Positions 1 through 12,287 are shown, counted from the stretch's first letter. The stretch: 64,000 bases of DNA from Paracamarosporium sp. OC-R06-R3 (GCA_019828545.1 JACVRA010000238.1:124001-188000); one strand, 5' to 3'. The notes: generated by a model from the sequence alone, not told the origin. Numbers and translations are program-made.

Positions 1-246
1 GGTAGAAATAGAGTCGAATTGATGTACCCATTTTCGTCTCTCACATCTAGTTATGTCGCCGATAATGTTGAGCGACAGACCGTCTGATTTAAATCGATAT
101 TCGGCAATACCGCCATGGAAGCCTTTTCGCGACTGCATTATATCTTCCTTGGTAGGTACGTAGTTTTGAGCGGTGATTCTCCTGATATTGTCGAAGAAGC
201 TGCCGAGTGTTAGTGCGGGTATTGGGGAATAGCATGGTCTGGATGT

Positions 247-912
247 TTACTGTTGCCCTGCATCCACCCATTCATCTTCGCCACTGGACCTGAACGCCTG
301 TTTCGTCAACTCATCCCTCCATAGTTCTTCAATCGTTGCCCCTAGTTCTTCGTATACCGCTGCTGCTTCACAAGCGCCACTCTCCATATAGTCCAATAGA
401 TATTGATAGTATTTGTTCTCAGGCATCACTTCAGGCCAGATATCATCGTGTACATCGATTATGTCCATGAGTTGTTTGATGCACGTAACGACGGCCTGGT
501 AAACGGTATGACAGTAGTCAAGAGCCTCGGTATTTGTAAGGCTCCTAAGAGCATCGTGGTCCTCAAGGTGCTTGATGACTTCTCTCATGGCGTAAGTATC
601 GCCAAATGGTAGGACATTGTACTGATCGAGGCGGAGTTTCGCATCTTTCTTAAGCGCGCGATCAATAGCTCGCGAGCGCTTTACAGCATTTTGGGCTTTG
701 GGAAGTAAAGCCTGAGGCAGTAGGTAGATTGGAATGCCGGTGAGCAGGTGGTGTAAGCGCTCCTGCAAACCTTTGGCGAACCTCATATATTCTGCATACA
801 ATTGAGGATTGAGAAATAGAATCTGGTATCTAGATTGGAACGTGGCTTGGATGAGAGGAATATGTTCAGACTGTCTGGAGTTCTGAATGGATTTCCAGGG
901 TGTCAGCGCCAC
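247..912 (-). CDS. hypothetical protein, C-terminal fragment or unresolved 5' end
   Basis: An open frame of 221 codons ends in a stop at 247. It is rich in charged and aromatic residues, looks alpha-helical and is not low-complexity, so it is probably or formerly coding. I do not recognise a family. The first codon of this stretch is GTG. Reading upstream, the same frame meets a TGA near 975 with no ATG in between, so either translation starts at the internal ATG near 786 (about 179 residues) or an upstream exon is missing or decayed. No clear donor and acceptor pair joins it to an upstream ATG. No signal peptide or membrane segment is visible. It may be a pseudogene remnant. Confidence 0.4.
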   Translation of the reverse strand: MALTPWKSIQNSRQSEHIPLIQATFQSRYQILFLNPQLYAEYMRFAKGLQERLHHLLTGIPIYLLPQALLPKAQNAVKRSRAIDRALKKDAKLRLDQYNVLPFGDTYAMREVIKHLEDHDALRSLTNTEALDYCHTVYQAVVTCIKQLMDIIDVHDDIWPEVMPENKYYQYLLDYMESGACEAAAVYEELGATIEELWRDELTKQAFRSSGEDEWVDAGQQ

Positions 913-1282
913 AGCACTGCCCCACTCCTCAAGCCAAGGCTTCTGCCTGAGTGGGTTGAGTGCTCAAAGTTTACATGTAGGAATTGGTCTAGGATAAGTA
1001 CAACACCATATAAGAAATGAGCGGAACAACGCGGTAACGACAGATGGGTGTATTTATAAGGTAAATCTAAGACTCAATGTACATGAACGAGTGCTCAGCC
1101 CAACGCGTCTCCTTCAAGCACTCCCAAACAAAGGTTTGTTTCTCACGCTTGTTCCCACATCGCTCTTCATTTACAACCAAGTCCAGTGCAAAGGTCAAGG
1201 TGGACTCCCTTTCAAAATGTGCACCAGGTGTGCATCGCGCGTGTAATTGTCCAGCGCAGTGGATGTAGCACCAAGGTGTCAT

Positions 1283-2017
1283 CTACAAAAGAACAGCGAA
1301 GACACCCGCAAGAGCTGGAACGAAGACATAGGGTAGTGTCTGTAACGTCAAGGCATTGGCACCGCTGGTAGACTGTTGAGGCGTCGACGAATCGGTAGCG
1401 GCACCAGTCGTGCCGCTGCTGCCATCAGCCTGTCCTTTTTCCTGCTTTTGCGAAGCGCACAGATCGGTAAGAGTAGTGTTTGACTGCATCTCCTGTAGCT
1501 TAGTCTGTGCTTTGGTGATTTGTTCCTTGAATTTGGTGACCTGGGTGTCGTTCAATTTCTTCTTGGCGACAAAAGCATCCATAGCGGTCTGGTTGTTGGC
1601 GAGCGCAACGGTCTTGGTAAGCTTCTTGATGGCCCGGCACTGCGCCTTGACCTTCTTGTTTGCGTCGATGACGTTGCATTCGTCGACAAGGGTGGTGTTA
1701 GCTTGCAACGTCTTCAGGGTCGTGGTAGCGTTTGCGGCTTTGTCTTTGATGGCTTGGACCTCAGTATCGTTCAACTTGCCCTTGGAGACGAGAGCATCGA
1801 GCTTGGTCTGGTTTGCGGCGAGCTCGGTGAGCTGGATCATCTTGTTCATCTTTTTGCACTGCTTGTTGATGGAATTTCCGCCATTGCCGGTACCGTTCCT
1901 GTTCCCGCCTCCATTTGAAGTACCGTTTCTGTCCTTCCGGGTCTCGAGAAAATGGAGCTGTGGAAAGGCAGCGGCGGTTGCGACGAACGCAAAGAGGAGA
2001 GTGATGATAAAACGCAT
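1283..2017 (-). CDS. secreted GPI-anchored protein with duplicated Cys-bounded repeat
   Basis: Single-exon gene for a 244-residue protein. Residues 1-17 form a hydrophobic signal peptide (MRFIITLLFAF..). The C-terminus is Ser/Thr/Gly-rich and ends in a hydrophobic tail (about 225-244) preceded by small residues near 217-220, the layout of a GPI-attachment signal. The mature part holds two helical repeats offset by exactly 73 residues: Cys54 to Cys114 and Cys127 to Cys187, each 60 apart. N-glycosylation sequons recur at the same offset (N69/N142, N83/N156, N107/N180), and the KLNDT block occurs in both. A Gly/Asn-rich linker with two more sequons precedes the repeats. It should sit at the plasma membrane or cell wall. 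The family is unknown to me. A neighbouring minus-strand gene is also GPI-anchored. Confidence 0.8.
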   Translation of the reverse strand: MRFIITLLFAFVATAAAFPQLHFLETRKDRNGTSNGGGNRNGTGNGGNSINKQCKKMNKMIQLTELAANQTKLDALVSKGKLNDTEVQAIKDKAANATTTLKTLQANTTLVDECNVIDANKKVKAQCRAIKKLTKTVALANNQTAMDAFVAKKKLNDTQVTKFKEQITKAQTKLQEMQSNTTLTDLCASQKQEKGQADGSSGTTGAATDSSTPQQSTSGANALTLQTLPYVFVPALAGVFAVLL

Positions 2018-2953
2018 GTTGAAGGGTATCTAGAAAAGCGTGGAAAAGAGTTTGCACTGCAAAGATGAGAAGCGAAGTCGGACCGGCCGAGAAAACGAAA
2101 AGAAGTGAAAGGATACAAAGTTGATTGTTTGATGAGCTGAGTTGAGCTGATGATCCTGCAGGGTTGACGTTCAGACCTCATATATATCACATTCGAGTTT
2201 GGATGCCCTCGTCAACACCTACGCGGCCCACGCGTGGTTGAAACTTGACAGAAACCCACCTATTGCGTTCCTAAGGCACTCTAACAGAGCAATGTTTGGC
2301 GGCGATGGCCAGACATCTGTCGCATGTAGGCGGCAATGACATGACTAGCTCTTTGGGGTTCAAGGGGCTCTGCGGGTGTCACTACGACTCGCAAGGATGA
2401 CGAGGCATATGTATCACGGACAAACATCAATCAATGGCTGGCATACAGAACTCCAGTCGGATTGTGCATCGTGGTGTGAGTCGCGGCCTGTCACGTTTCA
2501 CCAGCGAAGGACATCGTGGCGCTACCTAAGCTTTCGCTTGTGTCTTGGCCTGTGGCCCGTAGTCCGTTTCACCTTCCGCCATCGGTGAATCTCGAGCGGG
2601 CGGCAATCGAACCGTAAGAAACTTGCGTGGCAATCTCATGCGAGGTCTCGTGCAACGAGGAGTAATTCCGAAAGACGTTCGAACGTGGATTGCGTCGTTT
2701 TTCAACCGTATAGTAAGTTAGTCACTTAAGCCACCGGTACATAGCTTAGAATGATATTCTTATAGTGGCTGCGAAACTGGGATATATCACACCAGCCAGT
2801 GATACGAGTCTAGGAGCAACTCACATAGAGAGACCTTTAGCTCAACACAGTACACTTTTTCCTCCACGCGGCTGATTAGGTAATGTTGCATTGTTACGGC
2901 TTCTCGAGCCTGAAACAGCTTGGAACGAGAAGCCCCATAGGGCGCGAAGTCTC
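2018..2953. other. intergenic region, no gene seen
   Basis: This 936 bp stretch lies between two minus-strand GPI-protein genes. It must hold the promoter of the left gene and the 3' UTR of the right one. Short open frames here are shadow-like and lack coding character. Confidence 0.6.
2180..2186 (-). promoter_or_regulatory. TATA-like element upstream of the duplicated-repeat GPI protein
   Basis: The minus strand reads TATATAT here, about 165 bp upstream of the ATG at 2017, a plausible distance for a fungal TATA box with a moderate 5' UTR. Assignment is by motif and distance only. Confidence 0.35.
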
Positions 2954-3870
2954 TCACCAACATACGATGAACAGAATGGTGGATAGTAGCGTTAACCCTG
3001 TCGAGAACAAGGTCCAGCATTCGCGTGTCGATGTCGCTGCTCCGGTTCCTGTAGCAGCGGCTGCACCCCGCGATTTTGTGACATCCAAGTCAGTATTAAC
3101 ATCCGTCGTCGTTTTTGCATCAACCGCCGTCGACACCGTGGCCGCGCACGCATCAGGCTTTGTAAGCGACGCAGTCGGCTGGCCTCCAACCGTCGAACCC
3201 TCAAAATCAATGCTCACATTTGGACACTCGTTTGCACAAACTTGGTAGTGCGTCGAGTTTGTCTCCCCAATCAATGCATCCGCACAATTCTTCACGCATG
3301 CGTAACTGTTACACGGGATGTCATCGTCGCCCCAAAGCGTGCGACCGAGGCCACTTGTTTGGAAGCTGCTCCAGGTCCCGTTTGCGCCGGTCAAGTCAAA
3401 GACCTCGGACTCCAGTCTGCTGCCGTACCAGCTGCCGTCCGTCCGAAGGATTCGTGCCTCGAGGACGTAGTGGGCACCTGACGGGCCGACTGTAGGTGGG
3501 ATGGTCACGTTGAAAGGGGTGCGCGTGAAGGATACGTAGTCGCTTGCGATGGTTATAGATGGGTCGCAGAGTGTCTGTTCGTGGATGAGGTAGCCTGCTA
3601 TACGTCAGCTGTGTCACGCGTTTCATGTTAACAACATGCCGTACAGTCTGAATGGTAGAAGTAGTGCGCCTTCTCTTGGTATGATATGGCTAGATAGACT
3701 CGGAATGCGTTGACATAAGTAGTACCGCCATTGTGCACCTCTGCGTCGAGAGCTGCTTCAAACGAGGTTCCTGCAGTGACTTGGGAAGGGGTGGATATAT
3801 AGACGGGCATTTCAATCGCGGAAGCGACAGCAAGGCAAAGGCTAGCCAGAAGCGCATAAAAGAGCGACAT
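2954..3870 (-). CDS. secreted GPI-anchored protein, NIS1-like extracellular domain
   Basis: Two exons, 3870-3645 and 3597-2954, joined across a 47 nt intron (GTACGG..TATAG, phase 1) to give 289 residues. I chose the ATG at 3870 because it opens directly into a signal peptide (about residues 1-18, MSLFYALLASLCLAVASA); the upstream in-frame ATG would bury it. The mature domain starts with a beta-rich segment (STPSQVTAGTSFEA) and a later TIPPTVGP block. This pattern resembles fungal NIS1-type secreted proteins, but I cannot confirm it without a profile search. A Cys-rich part (CNSYACVKNC.. then CANEC) follows. The Ala/Thr-rich C-terminus ends in a hydrophobic tail, suggesting a GPI anchor, which is unusual for the small soluble NIS1 proteins. 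Family call is tentative; secretion and anchoring are better supported. Confidence 0.72.
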
Positions 3871-4288
3871 GGTCAAGTGACCGAGAGTGTAAGTGTATCT
3901 TACAGGAGCTGGCAAGCGGAGGACACAAAGTCAGAGGCCCAGCACGCTACAGGCTGTAGGGCACGTTCCTTCAAGGAGAAAGCTTCATCTCGGCATCGGC
4001 TCGAAAGAAGCCGAGACAGAGCAGCGTTTGATCCATCCCAAGTGACGAAAACCACAGTGATGGGGGACGTCTGTGTAGTAGCCTTGACTCGATTGACCGA
4101 TTTGGACAGCGTGGTATGCCAAAACGCGTCGGCAGAAAGGACGAGCAGTATGTAGGTTGTAATGCAGGGATGAGTCAAGAGGTCCGCTATCGATAGCCAA
4201 AATTGCCCCACCAGCCCACCAGAAGAGTCAGCTCCAGAAAATCGTCAACCCCGCCACGCCGACAGAGGCACACGACAACACAGTAGCC
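3871..4288. other. divergent promoter region
   Basis: 418 bp between the start codons of the minus-strand GPI protein and the plus-strand isoleucyl-tRNA synthetase; it must contain both promoters. No convincing gene lies inside, although a minus-strand open frame covers most of it. Confidence 0.5.
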
Positions 4289-7200
4289 ATGAACTTCCCG
4301 CAGGAGGAGGAGCGCATCCTCGCGCGCTGGAAGGAGATTGACGCCTTCCTGCGCCAAGTTGAGCTGGTGAGTGGTCGTGACTCTCTTTGCAGTTCACGTA
4401 GGCTAGTCTTGCGTCAGGGACTATTACACACTCACAAGCACGAAGCTTCATGTCCTTGCTGAAGACGCCTTCGAGTCTCTCATCTTGTGTACGCAGTGCT
4501 GATGGACCATAGTCAAAAGGAAAGCAGCCCTACACCTTCTACGGTACGTTTCCCTACGCGTTACAGCATAAGCAAGTCTGACTCGCACAGATGGACCTCC
4601 TTTCGCGACCGGTATGCCGCATTATGGGCATCTCCTCGCCTCCACGATCAAGGACATCATTCCGCGTTATTGGTCTATGAAGGGTCGTTATGTCGAGCGA
4701 CGGTTCGGATGGGATACCCACGGTGTTCCCATTGAGTACGAGATCGACAAGGAAATGGGCATGTCTGGCCGCGACGCTGTCCGGGAGATTGGAATCGCCA
4801 AGTACAACGAGAAGTGCCGCGCCATTGTCATGCGATATGCATCTGAATGGAGGCATACCATCGATCGGCTGGGCCGCTGGATCGACTTCGACAATGACTA
4901 CAAGACCATGGATACGAGCTTCATGGAGAGCGAATGGTGGGTTTTCAAGCAGCTGTTCGACAAGGGCGTGGTGTACCGGGGTTTCAAGGTTATGCCGTAC
5001 AGTACAGCCTTGTGCACGCCGCTCAGCAACTTTGAGGCGTCGCAAAACTACAAGGACGTCCAAGATCCCGCCGTTGTGGCTTCTTTCCCGCTATTGGATG
5101 ACCCGAACACGCACCTACTCGCATGGACGACAACACCGTGGACGCTGCCTTCCAACACCGCGCTTGCAGCCCATCCCGATTTCGAGTACATCAAGGTCCT
5201 CGACGAGGCCTCCGGGAAGCACTACATCTTGCTAGAGGCCCTGTTGCGCACGCTCTACAAGGACCCGAAGAAGGCGAAGTTCAAGATCGTGCAGAAGCTA
5301 AAGGGCAAAGACATGTTGGGCTGGAAGTACGAACCACTGTTTGACTACTTCTACGAGGAGTTCAAGGACTACGGTTTCAAGGTCGTGAACGCCACGTACG
5401 TAACAGCAGACAGCGGTACCGGTATCGTACACCAAGCGCCTGCGTACGGTGAGGAAGATTACAAAGTGGCCGTGGAGAACGGCATCATCGACCAAAATCG
5501 CCCACCCGCAAACCCTGTGGACGATGCCGGTTGCTTCACCTCAGCTGTTCGCCATTTCGAAGGCCAGCACGTCAAGGCTGCCGATAAAAACATCATCAAG
5601 CACCTGAAAGGGACCGGGCGATTGGTCGTGGACTCGCAACTTACGCATAGTTACCCGTTCTGCTGGCGTTCTGATACCCCCTTGATTTACCGAGCGGTTC
5701 CGTCATGGTTCGTCCGCATCCAGGACAGCATCCCTCAGATGTTGAAAAACATCGAGGGTTCGCATTGGGTACCTTCTTTCGTGAAGGAGAAGCGCTTCGC
5801 CAACTGGATTCAAAATTCGCCCGATTGGGCTGTTTCGCGAAGTCGGTTCTGGGGTACCCCACTTCCTTTATGGGTTAGCGATGATCTGAAAGAGGTTGTG
5901 TGCGTTGGCAGCGTCGAGGAGCTGAAGAAGCTGAGTGGATACGAAGGTGAACTTACTGACATCCACCGAGACAAGATCGACGACATCACCATCCCTAGCC
6001 AACAAGGCAAGGGCGTGCTACGGAGGAGTCCCGAAGTCTTCGACTGCTGGTTCGAGTCCGGTTCGATGCCTTATTCAAGTGCTCACTATCCGTTTGAGAA
6101 TGTTGAGCAATTCGAGAAGTCTTTCCCAGGTGACTTCATTGCTGAAGGATTGGACCAGACGCGTGGATGGTTCTATACTTTGACTGTCCTTGGCACGCTC
6201 CTTTTCGGAAAACTCCCTTTCAAGAACTGTGTCGTAAACGGTATCGTGCTTGCAGAAGATGGCAAGAAGATGTCGAAGCGCCTAAAGAACTACCCCGACC
6301 CGATGCTCATAATGAACAACTATGGTTCGGACGCGCTCCGATTGTACCTCATTAACTCGCCTGTGGTACGCGCCGAAACGCTCCGGTTCAAGGAATCAGG
6401 CGTCAAGGAGATTGTATCAAAGGTGCTGCTCCCACTCTGGAACAGCTATCAATTCTTCGAGCAGCAGGCAGCGTTGCTAAAGAAAGTGGCGGATTTGGAC
6501 TTTGTATTTGATCCTTCTGCGGAGAAGACAAATACGAACGTCATGGATCGCTGGATCCTGGCCTCATGCCAGTCTCTGTTGAAGTTTGTCAACGAAGAGA
6601 TGGCGGCATATAGATTGTACACCGTCGTTCCACGGTTGTTGCAGGTAAGCTTCCCCGGACGATTCGACGTGTGTCCCACTGACATACATAGCTCATCGAC
6701 AACACCACAAATTGGTACATTCGCATCAACCGCCGTCGATTAAAGGGCGAGTATGGTGTGGAAGATACCAAACATGCCCTCAACTCCCTTTTCGAAGTCC
6801 TCTATACCCTTTGCCGTGGACTTGCGCCTTTCACACCCTTCCTTACCGACAACATCTACCTGCGCCTGCTTCCCCACATCCCGAAAGAGTTCCGGGCTGA
6901 AGACGATCGCAGCATCCATTTCCTTCCTTTCCCCGAAGTTCGCGAGGAGCTGTTCGACGAGGTGGTAGAGCGACAGGTCAAGCGTATGCAAGCCGTCATC
7001 GACCTCGGTCGTATCTGCCGCGACCGCGCAAACAAGGGACTCAAGACTCCGTTGAAGACGCTCGTCATTATCCACCCGGATACAGAATACCTTGACGATT
7101 TGCGGGCATTAGAGAAGAATAGCTACATTAGCGAAGAGCTAAACGTGCGCGATATCATCTTTTCGAGCGACGAGGAGAAGTATCATGTGCAATACTCTGC

Positions 7201-7768
7201 CTCAGCAGACTTCTCGGTCCTCGGAAAGAAACTCAAGAAGGATGCCGTCAAGGTCAAGAAGGCGTTGCCAAACTTGACAAGTCAACAGATCAAAGACTTC
7301 ATCAAGAACGGCGAGATGCTAGTCGACGGCATTAAAGTCGAGAAAGAGGATCTCATGGTCAAGCGTGGTCTCGCCAAAGACGATAGCAACAAAGACCAAG
7401 AATTCAACACCGACGACGACGTCCTCATCATCCTTGATGTTGCCAGTTATCCTGAGCTCGAGCAAGAGGGTCTGGCGCGCGAGATCATCCGCCGCGTGCA
7501 GGATCTGCGCAAGAAGGCTAATCTAGTGCCCACAGACGATGTCGGCATGGAATACCGCGTGCTATCGGATCCTGAGAACGTTGGCATCGAAGCTTGCTTT
7601 GAGAACCAGGGTGCGCTCTTCGAAAAGAGCCTGAGGAGGAATGTGGATAAGCACATCATCACTGAGTTGGAGGGCAAGATCCCGGAGAAGGATGACGAGA
7701 CAGTTATTGTGCAGGAAGAGCAGGAGCTGCAGAAGGCAACCTTCCTTCTCAGGTTAGTTAAGCTATAG
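4289..7768 (+). CDS. ILS1: isoleucyl-tRNA synthetase, cytoplasmic
   Basis: Charges tRNA-Ile with isoleucine in the cytosol. Four exons, 4289-4366, 4513-4543, 4591-6644 and 6692-7768, sum to 1079 residues, close to the roughly 1070 of the yeast enzyme. The class I signature HYGH is at residues 47-50 (GPPFATGMPHYGH), just after the tiny 31 nt exon 2 and a codon split by intron 2. KMSKR is at 596-600. The editing domain contains TTPWTLPSNTAL, and the active-site segment DCWFESGSMPY is intact. The anticodon-binding region starts around LIDNTTNWYIRINRRRLKG after intron 3. There is no N-terminal targeting extension, which supports the cytosolic rather than the mitochondrial enzyme. The start is the only ATG that leads into the conserved NFPQEEERIL opening. 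Confidence 0.95.
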
Positions 7769-8710
7769 GGGGGTTGGGTCGAAGACGTGGAGTAACTGAG
7801 CAGCGTTTCGACGTGCTCTTGCTCATGGCATTTTTGGGCGTGTTGGAAACAAAACCGGAGCACGTGTGGTATTTCAACGTCATGCATAGATAGATGAACG
7901 AATCAAACGGAATTTCACTATAGGAAATGTCAGTCTGCTGACGGCGACTATTTTCTATTGCTGGGTGGTTGACCTACAATTCATTAATGTGTGCCCAGAT
8001 ACCGAAAGGTCGTCCCGAGTACAATGCACCTTTAAAGTTCGCCTCTATCGGCGCATCTAGCTATCATCAATTCAACGTTTGCAGTGGTACTCGCCACCGG
8101 CTCATCGCTTTTTATAGGCGGCCTGATTGTTCGTCAGCTTATGGAACCGATCGCAGTGTTAGGCACTTACCAAATAGCAGTCTTTCAGCTTCATGAACTC
8201 GGCAGCGCATTTGTCCTTCTGCACATTGTTGTAGTCGGCGAGTATGCATTTGCCATATACGGCACTCTACACTCATCAGTGGACTTTTAGGTTGAATGCT
8301 TTGGTCGATGTACCTCCTTCGAGCACTTTCCAACGGCCGTAGCAAATTTGTCGATTGGCCGCGTCCGTCCTGGCATGGTTACGATGTTTCAAGAACGGAA
8401 CACTTTCGCTGAATGTTTCGCCATAAGGTCAGGACCGCGGCTCTGCACGGACCGTCTTGGCGCGCCGTTCCGCGTAGGCGCGACCAACCACCGCCCAACA
8501 CCTAAACAAAGGTGGGCGCGTTCAATTCAACGCGAAACCGCCTCCATCGCTTCTCTTCTTACCGCCTGTGATGTTTAGTTTTGGCGAACGCGATTCCGCC
8601 CTCTGGCATGATTGCATTGCCTGTCGATTTTTTGGACCTTGAATTTTTGATCGTAGCAGGGTGATGTACTCGTTTACGCGCCGCGGTCGACGACAGAGAA
8701 AGGAATACGA
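7769..8710. other. intergenic region upstream of SFI1
   Basis: 942 bp between the ILS1 stop and the SFI1 start. Small open frames are present but none has coding character or a recognisable domain. It holds the ILS1 3' UTR and the SFI1 promoter. Confidence 0.6.
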
Positions 8711-11700
8711 ATGCCGCCCTCCATGAATGGCGAGCGGGATGAGTCTCTACACCTGACCAAGGAGGATGTCTCGGAAGGAGGTAACTTACTCGTCCCCATC
8801 ATCCATACAATCCTGACACCACACAGCTATCATCCTACTTTACGAAGTAATTGAACGCGCGCGAACAGCACCGGATTTGACGGCTTATTCCCATACCTTG
8901 TTCGACGTTTACGAAGACGTACTTCGCGAACACGGCATCCAGATCGAGGATGATAGCGTGCCGTTTCAGATCGTAGCACGCTTAGTGAGGGATGCCAGAG
9001 AAGATGAGGGACTGGCGCAGCGCTTCAAGCGCGTTATGGGCGATATTGGCTTCGACCTGGAATTCGATGAGGATGGAGAGGGATTTGAGTTCACGAGTAT
9101 CCTCGAGGGAACGTCAACAGCAAACCAGGATGCGCCGAGGCCTGCCGTTGTGCGGCGCGGAAGTTTGAATTCTTTGTTGGATGGTAGTGCGGATAAGGTT
9201 GCGGGGACTATGGATGTTGGGCACCAGTTGCCGGTGCGCTCGAGAAGATCGGGTGAAGTCACGGGTCATTCGGATATTGGGACATGGTGGCAGAAGAGGA
9301 GATCTCGGTCACTTACGGATATGGTTTCACATGCGCAGCCTCAAACTCGACTACCTCATCGGAACAGAAACATTTCGTCTGCGCGTCAGAGTCAAGCGTT
9401 GGCCTTGCAGCAACACAGGCCTGGAAACGGACGCGGCGCATCGCTCTCGAACCGCGAAAGTGTGGATATACAAAGAGGCGGAATTTCAGGCACGGCCCAC
9501 TTTGAGGACTCGGATCTGGATGATAGCGACCATACGGGTGCGCCCGATTGGGACCACGCGAGCATATACATACCGGGTGTCAATGCGCCTATCCCAGACG
9601 AAAACCAGAGACCGAATCAATTCTACGAACCTGAACCTTTTCGACCATCCGACACACGTTTGATGGACGATGCCGAAAATCTTGAACAACAGCGTCTACA
9701 TTCGCTGGTGAGGTTCTGCATACAAAGATGGCGGGAGCGGACGCGGGAGCAAATTGAACGAAACGAGCGAATGATGGCTGTTGCATCTTGGTATGACCGT
9801 CGTATCCAGTTTCGGAGTGTAAAGGGGGACCTTCTCCGGGAAGCCCAGAACAGACGCTCGCTTCGTGACACTGATCACTTTTTCGGTCGCCTCGAAGACC
9901 GCGCAGCAAGAGCTCGGAACCTCTTTCTACTCACCAAAGCTTTCACTCACTGGGCTAGGAGCGCTGAGGACGAGGTACAACGCACTTCTGTCGCGCGCCG
10001 CCACATCCTGCGTACTCGCTTATTCAATGGTTGGCGCGAGATAACCGCGGTCAACGAGTTAAAGATTCAGCATTTTGTCTTGGGCACATTTTTGTACAAA
10101 TGGCGCAGGCGGACAGCAGAGATCAGTGAAAGACAACAGCGAGCGGTACAGATGTATGATGACAATCTACAGCGCAAGTACTACAAAGGTTGGTTCTTTA
10201 AGTTCTGCGAGATCGCGGCACCCGCATGGCATAGTGCACGCTTGGACCCGCGCTTGAGAAGAGCTACATTTCAGCAATGGCATGAAGCTGCAGCTATGTG
10301 GACTGATCGGGACAAATGGGCCACCAATTTCAGAAACCAGCAGGTCCTACGCAGGTTAATACAAGTCTGGCGACAAAAGACCGCTACGGTTCAAGTGCTG
10401 GAGCCGCAGGCTGCAGGATTCCGAAGGCAAAACCTTCTCACACATGCACTAGCAACTGTCCAGAGACATGCTCGGTTCGCTCCTTTGCTTTCCCAATTTA
10501 AAACGACGAGTGATACGTGGCGTCTTCAGTTTGCCCTACAGACATGGCGACATAGCGCAGAACGCTCTCGTCAAGCGAAAAGCGTTGATCGCATGCGTGT
10601 ACTACGCAATGCTTGGACGGCCTGGAACGATCGCTTGCGTATCAAGGCGCTCGAAGAGCGCATCGACGACCGCGTGCTGGTCGAGAACTTGTACAAGTGG
10701 ACCTTGGCCTCTCGAGTGTCTCTATTTCGGCGCGTTCATGACCACACTCTCAAGGAAAACTTCTTTTTGGCATGGGTGGTAAAAAGAAACGAAAGGTTCC
10801 AAGCAAGGAAACATCGACGAAACAGGCTCGATGCCGCAGAAGCACAATTCGCCCAGTTCAAGCGCAACCAACTTTTACGAGCATGCCTACGAAAGATGGA
10901 GGAGATCATACTGGAAAAACGCGCCGAAGAAGCTGCGATCACCGCGCAACACGAAATGAAATTGAAACAGCGCATCTTTGTACAGCTTCTGGACAAGCAC
11001 GACCACTTACAACAGTTGAATCGATGGGCTGAAGACGCCCAATTCTATGTTTTAGCTACGCATACGCTGAAGAAGTGGAGAGATGCTACGCAGCATGCGA
11101 GGAGGAATCGGAGGCGTGAGGCCTATGCGCAGGTGCGGCGTACCGTCAAGATGAACCTTGTGAGAAAGACTTTTGATGTATGGACGGAGAGAGCACGTGG
11201 TGTGGCTGGACAGCATCAACAGGCGGATGATATTGTTTATGCTCGACTCACACAGAACTCGCAGATGCTGTTTGCGCACTGGCAAGACCGAACTGCTGCT
11301 CAACGAGAACAAAACATGCAAGCTGAGCAGCACTACGCTACGAAGGTTCAAGCTCGCGTCTTCGATGCTTGGGTAAGGCGTTTTGGAACTCTGGGCAATA
11401 TGGAATCTCAAGCCATCGATTTCCGCCACATTGGCGTCGAGGTCGCAGCGGTCACCCTCCTCAAAAAGCTGGAATGGGAAGGCTGGGAAATTGGCTTGCG
11501 TAATAGAAGCGCGGCCGCATTGTACGAACGGCATTTTAGGCAGCATGTGAGTGCCATGATCAAATTCTGGCACCAGCAGACTCTCTCGCGTCTCGCCGCT
11601 CGTCCCGCAAGCCCGACCCCAGCCTCTCGCTCCCATCATTTTGATGGCGACTACGAAGACGATGACCACCGTCATGGCACTGGTAACCAGGAAGCCGACG

Positions 11701-12287
11701 TCGAACCCCAACACGCCGAGAGACCATTCGACGACGACGCAGGCGACGAAACGCGCCGTCTAGAAGGCTGGACCGAGTTCGATCAATCCGCTCTCGATCT
11801 TTCATTCTCACTCTCACCGCAAAACCAAGCACCTCAACCGTCTCTGCCACCACCGCGAGCTCCTCCGTCATTCAGACCAACGCCCGCACGACCACGGACA
11901 TACCCCATACCCAGTTCCGCTCTTCGTTCTGCGCTTCGGGCACGCCCTATACAATTACCTATACACGAGGATATCGAGTTCGATGTCGAGGGCCCAGACG
12001 CGACGTCCACGCCGATGCCGCCGCACTTGAAAGCCGGGTACTTGAAGACGCCAAGCAAACGGTCCGTCATCCAGAACAAGCGCTCTGAAATCGTGGGCAG
12101 TCCGGAGAAGAGAGCGGACAGGCTAGGCGCCAGGAGCGCGCCGCCTGCCGCGGGTTTGAGAGACGTTGGAGGCGTCGGGCTGGGGAGGGTGAGGAACTTC
12201 AAGGGGATGTTGAGGGAGGGCGGGTTTGCGAATCAGGGGGGTGGGAAGGGCAGAGTGGGATTCGGAGACGTGAGTCATTTTGGTTGA
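8711..12287 (+). CDS. SFI1: Sfi1-type spindle pole body protein
   Basis: Sfi1 binds an array of centrin (Cdc31) molecules along a long helix and forms the half-bridge used in spindle pole body duplication. Two exons, 8711-8780 and 8827-12287 (46 nt intron, phase 1), give 1176 residues. From about residue 314 to 935 there are some 17-18 Sfi1 repeats, each a helix with a hydrophobic core followed by Trp and basic residues, for example IQRWRERTRE, FTHWARSAED, FLYKWRRRT, IQVWRQKT, LQTWRHSAE, LKKWRDAT and FDVWTERAR. The N-terminal third is a conserved globular-looking region followed by disorder. The C-terminus is Pro/Ser-rich and disordered with TPSKR- and SPEKR-like sites that could be CDK targets (inference). 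The start ATG at 8711 is supported by the phase-matched short exon 1. Confidence 0.9.

Noticed and set aside
3900..4211. 103-codon minus-strand open frame between two divergent genes
   Set aside because: No domain, occupies the promoter region, and overlaps frames on the other strand without support.
11052..11714. 220-codon minus-strand open frame
   Set aside because: Antisense to the Sfi1 repeat region; no domain, and Sfi1 repeats are clear on the other strand.
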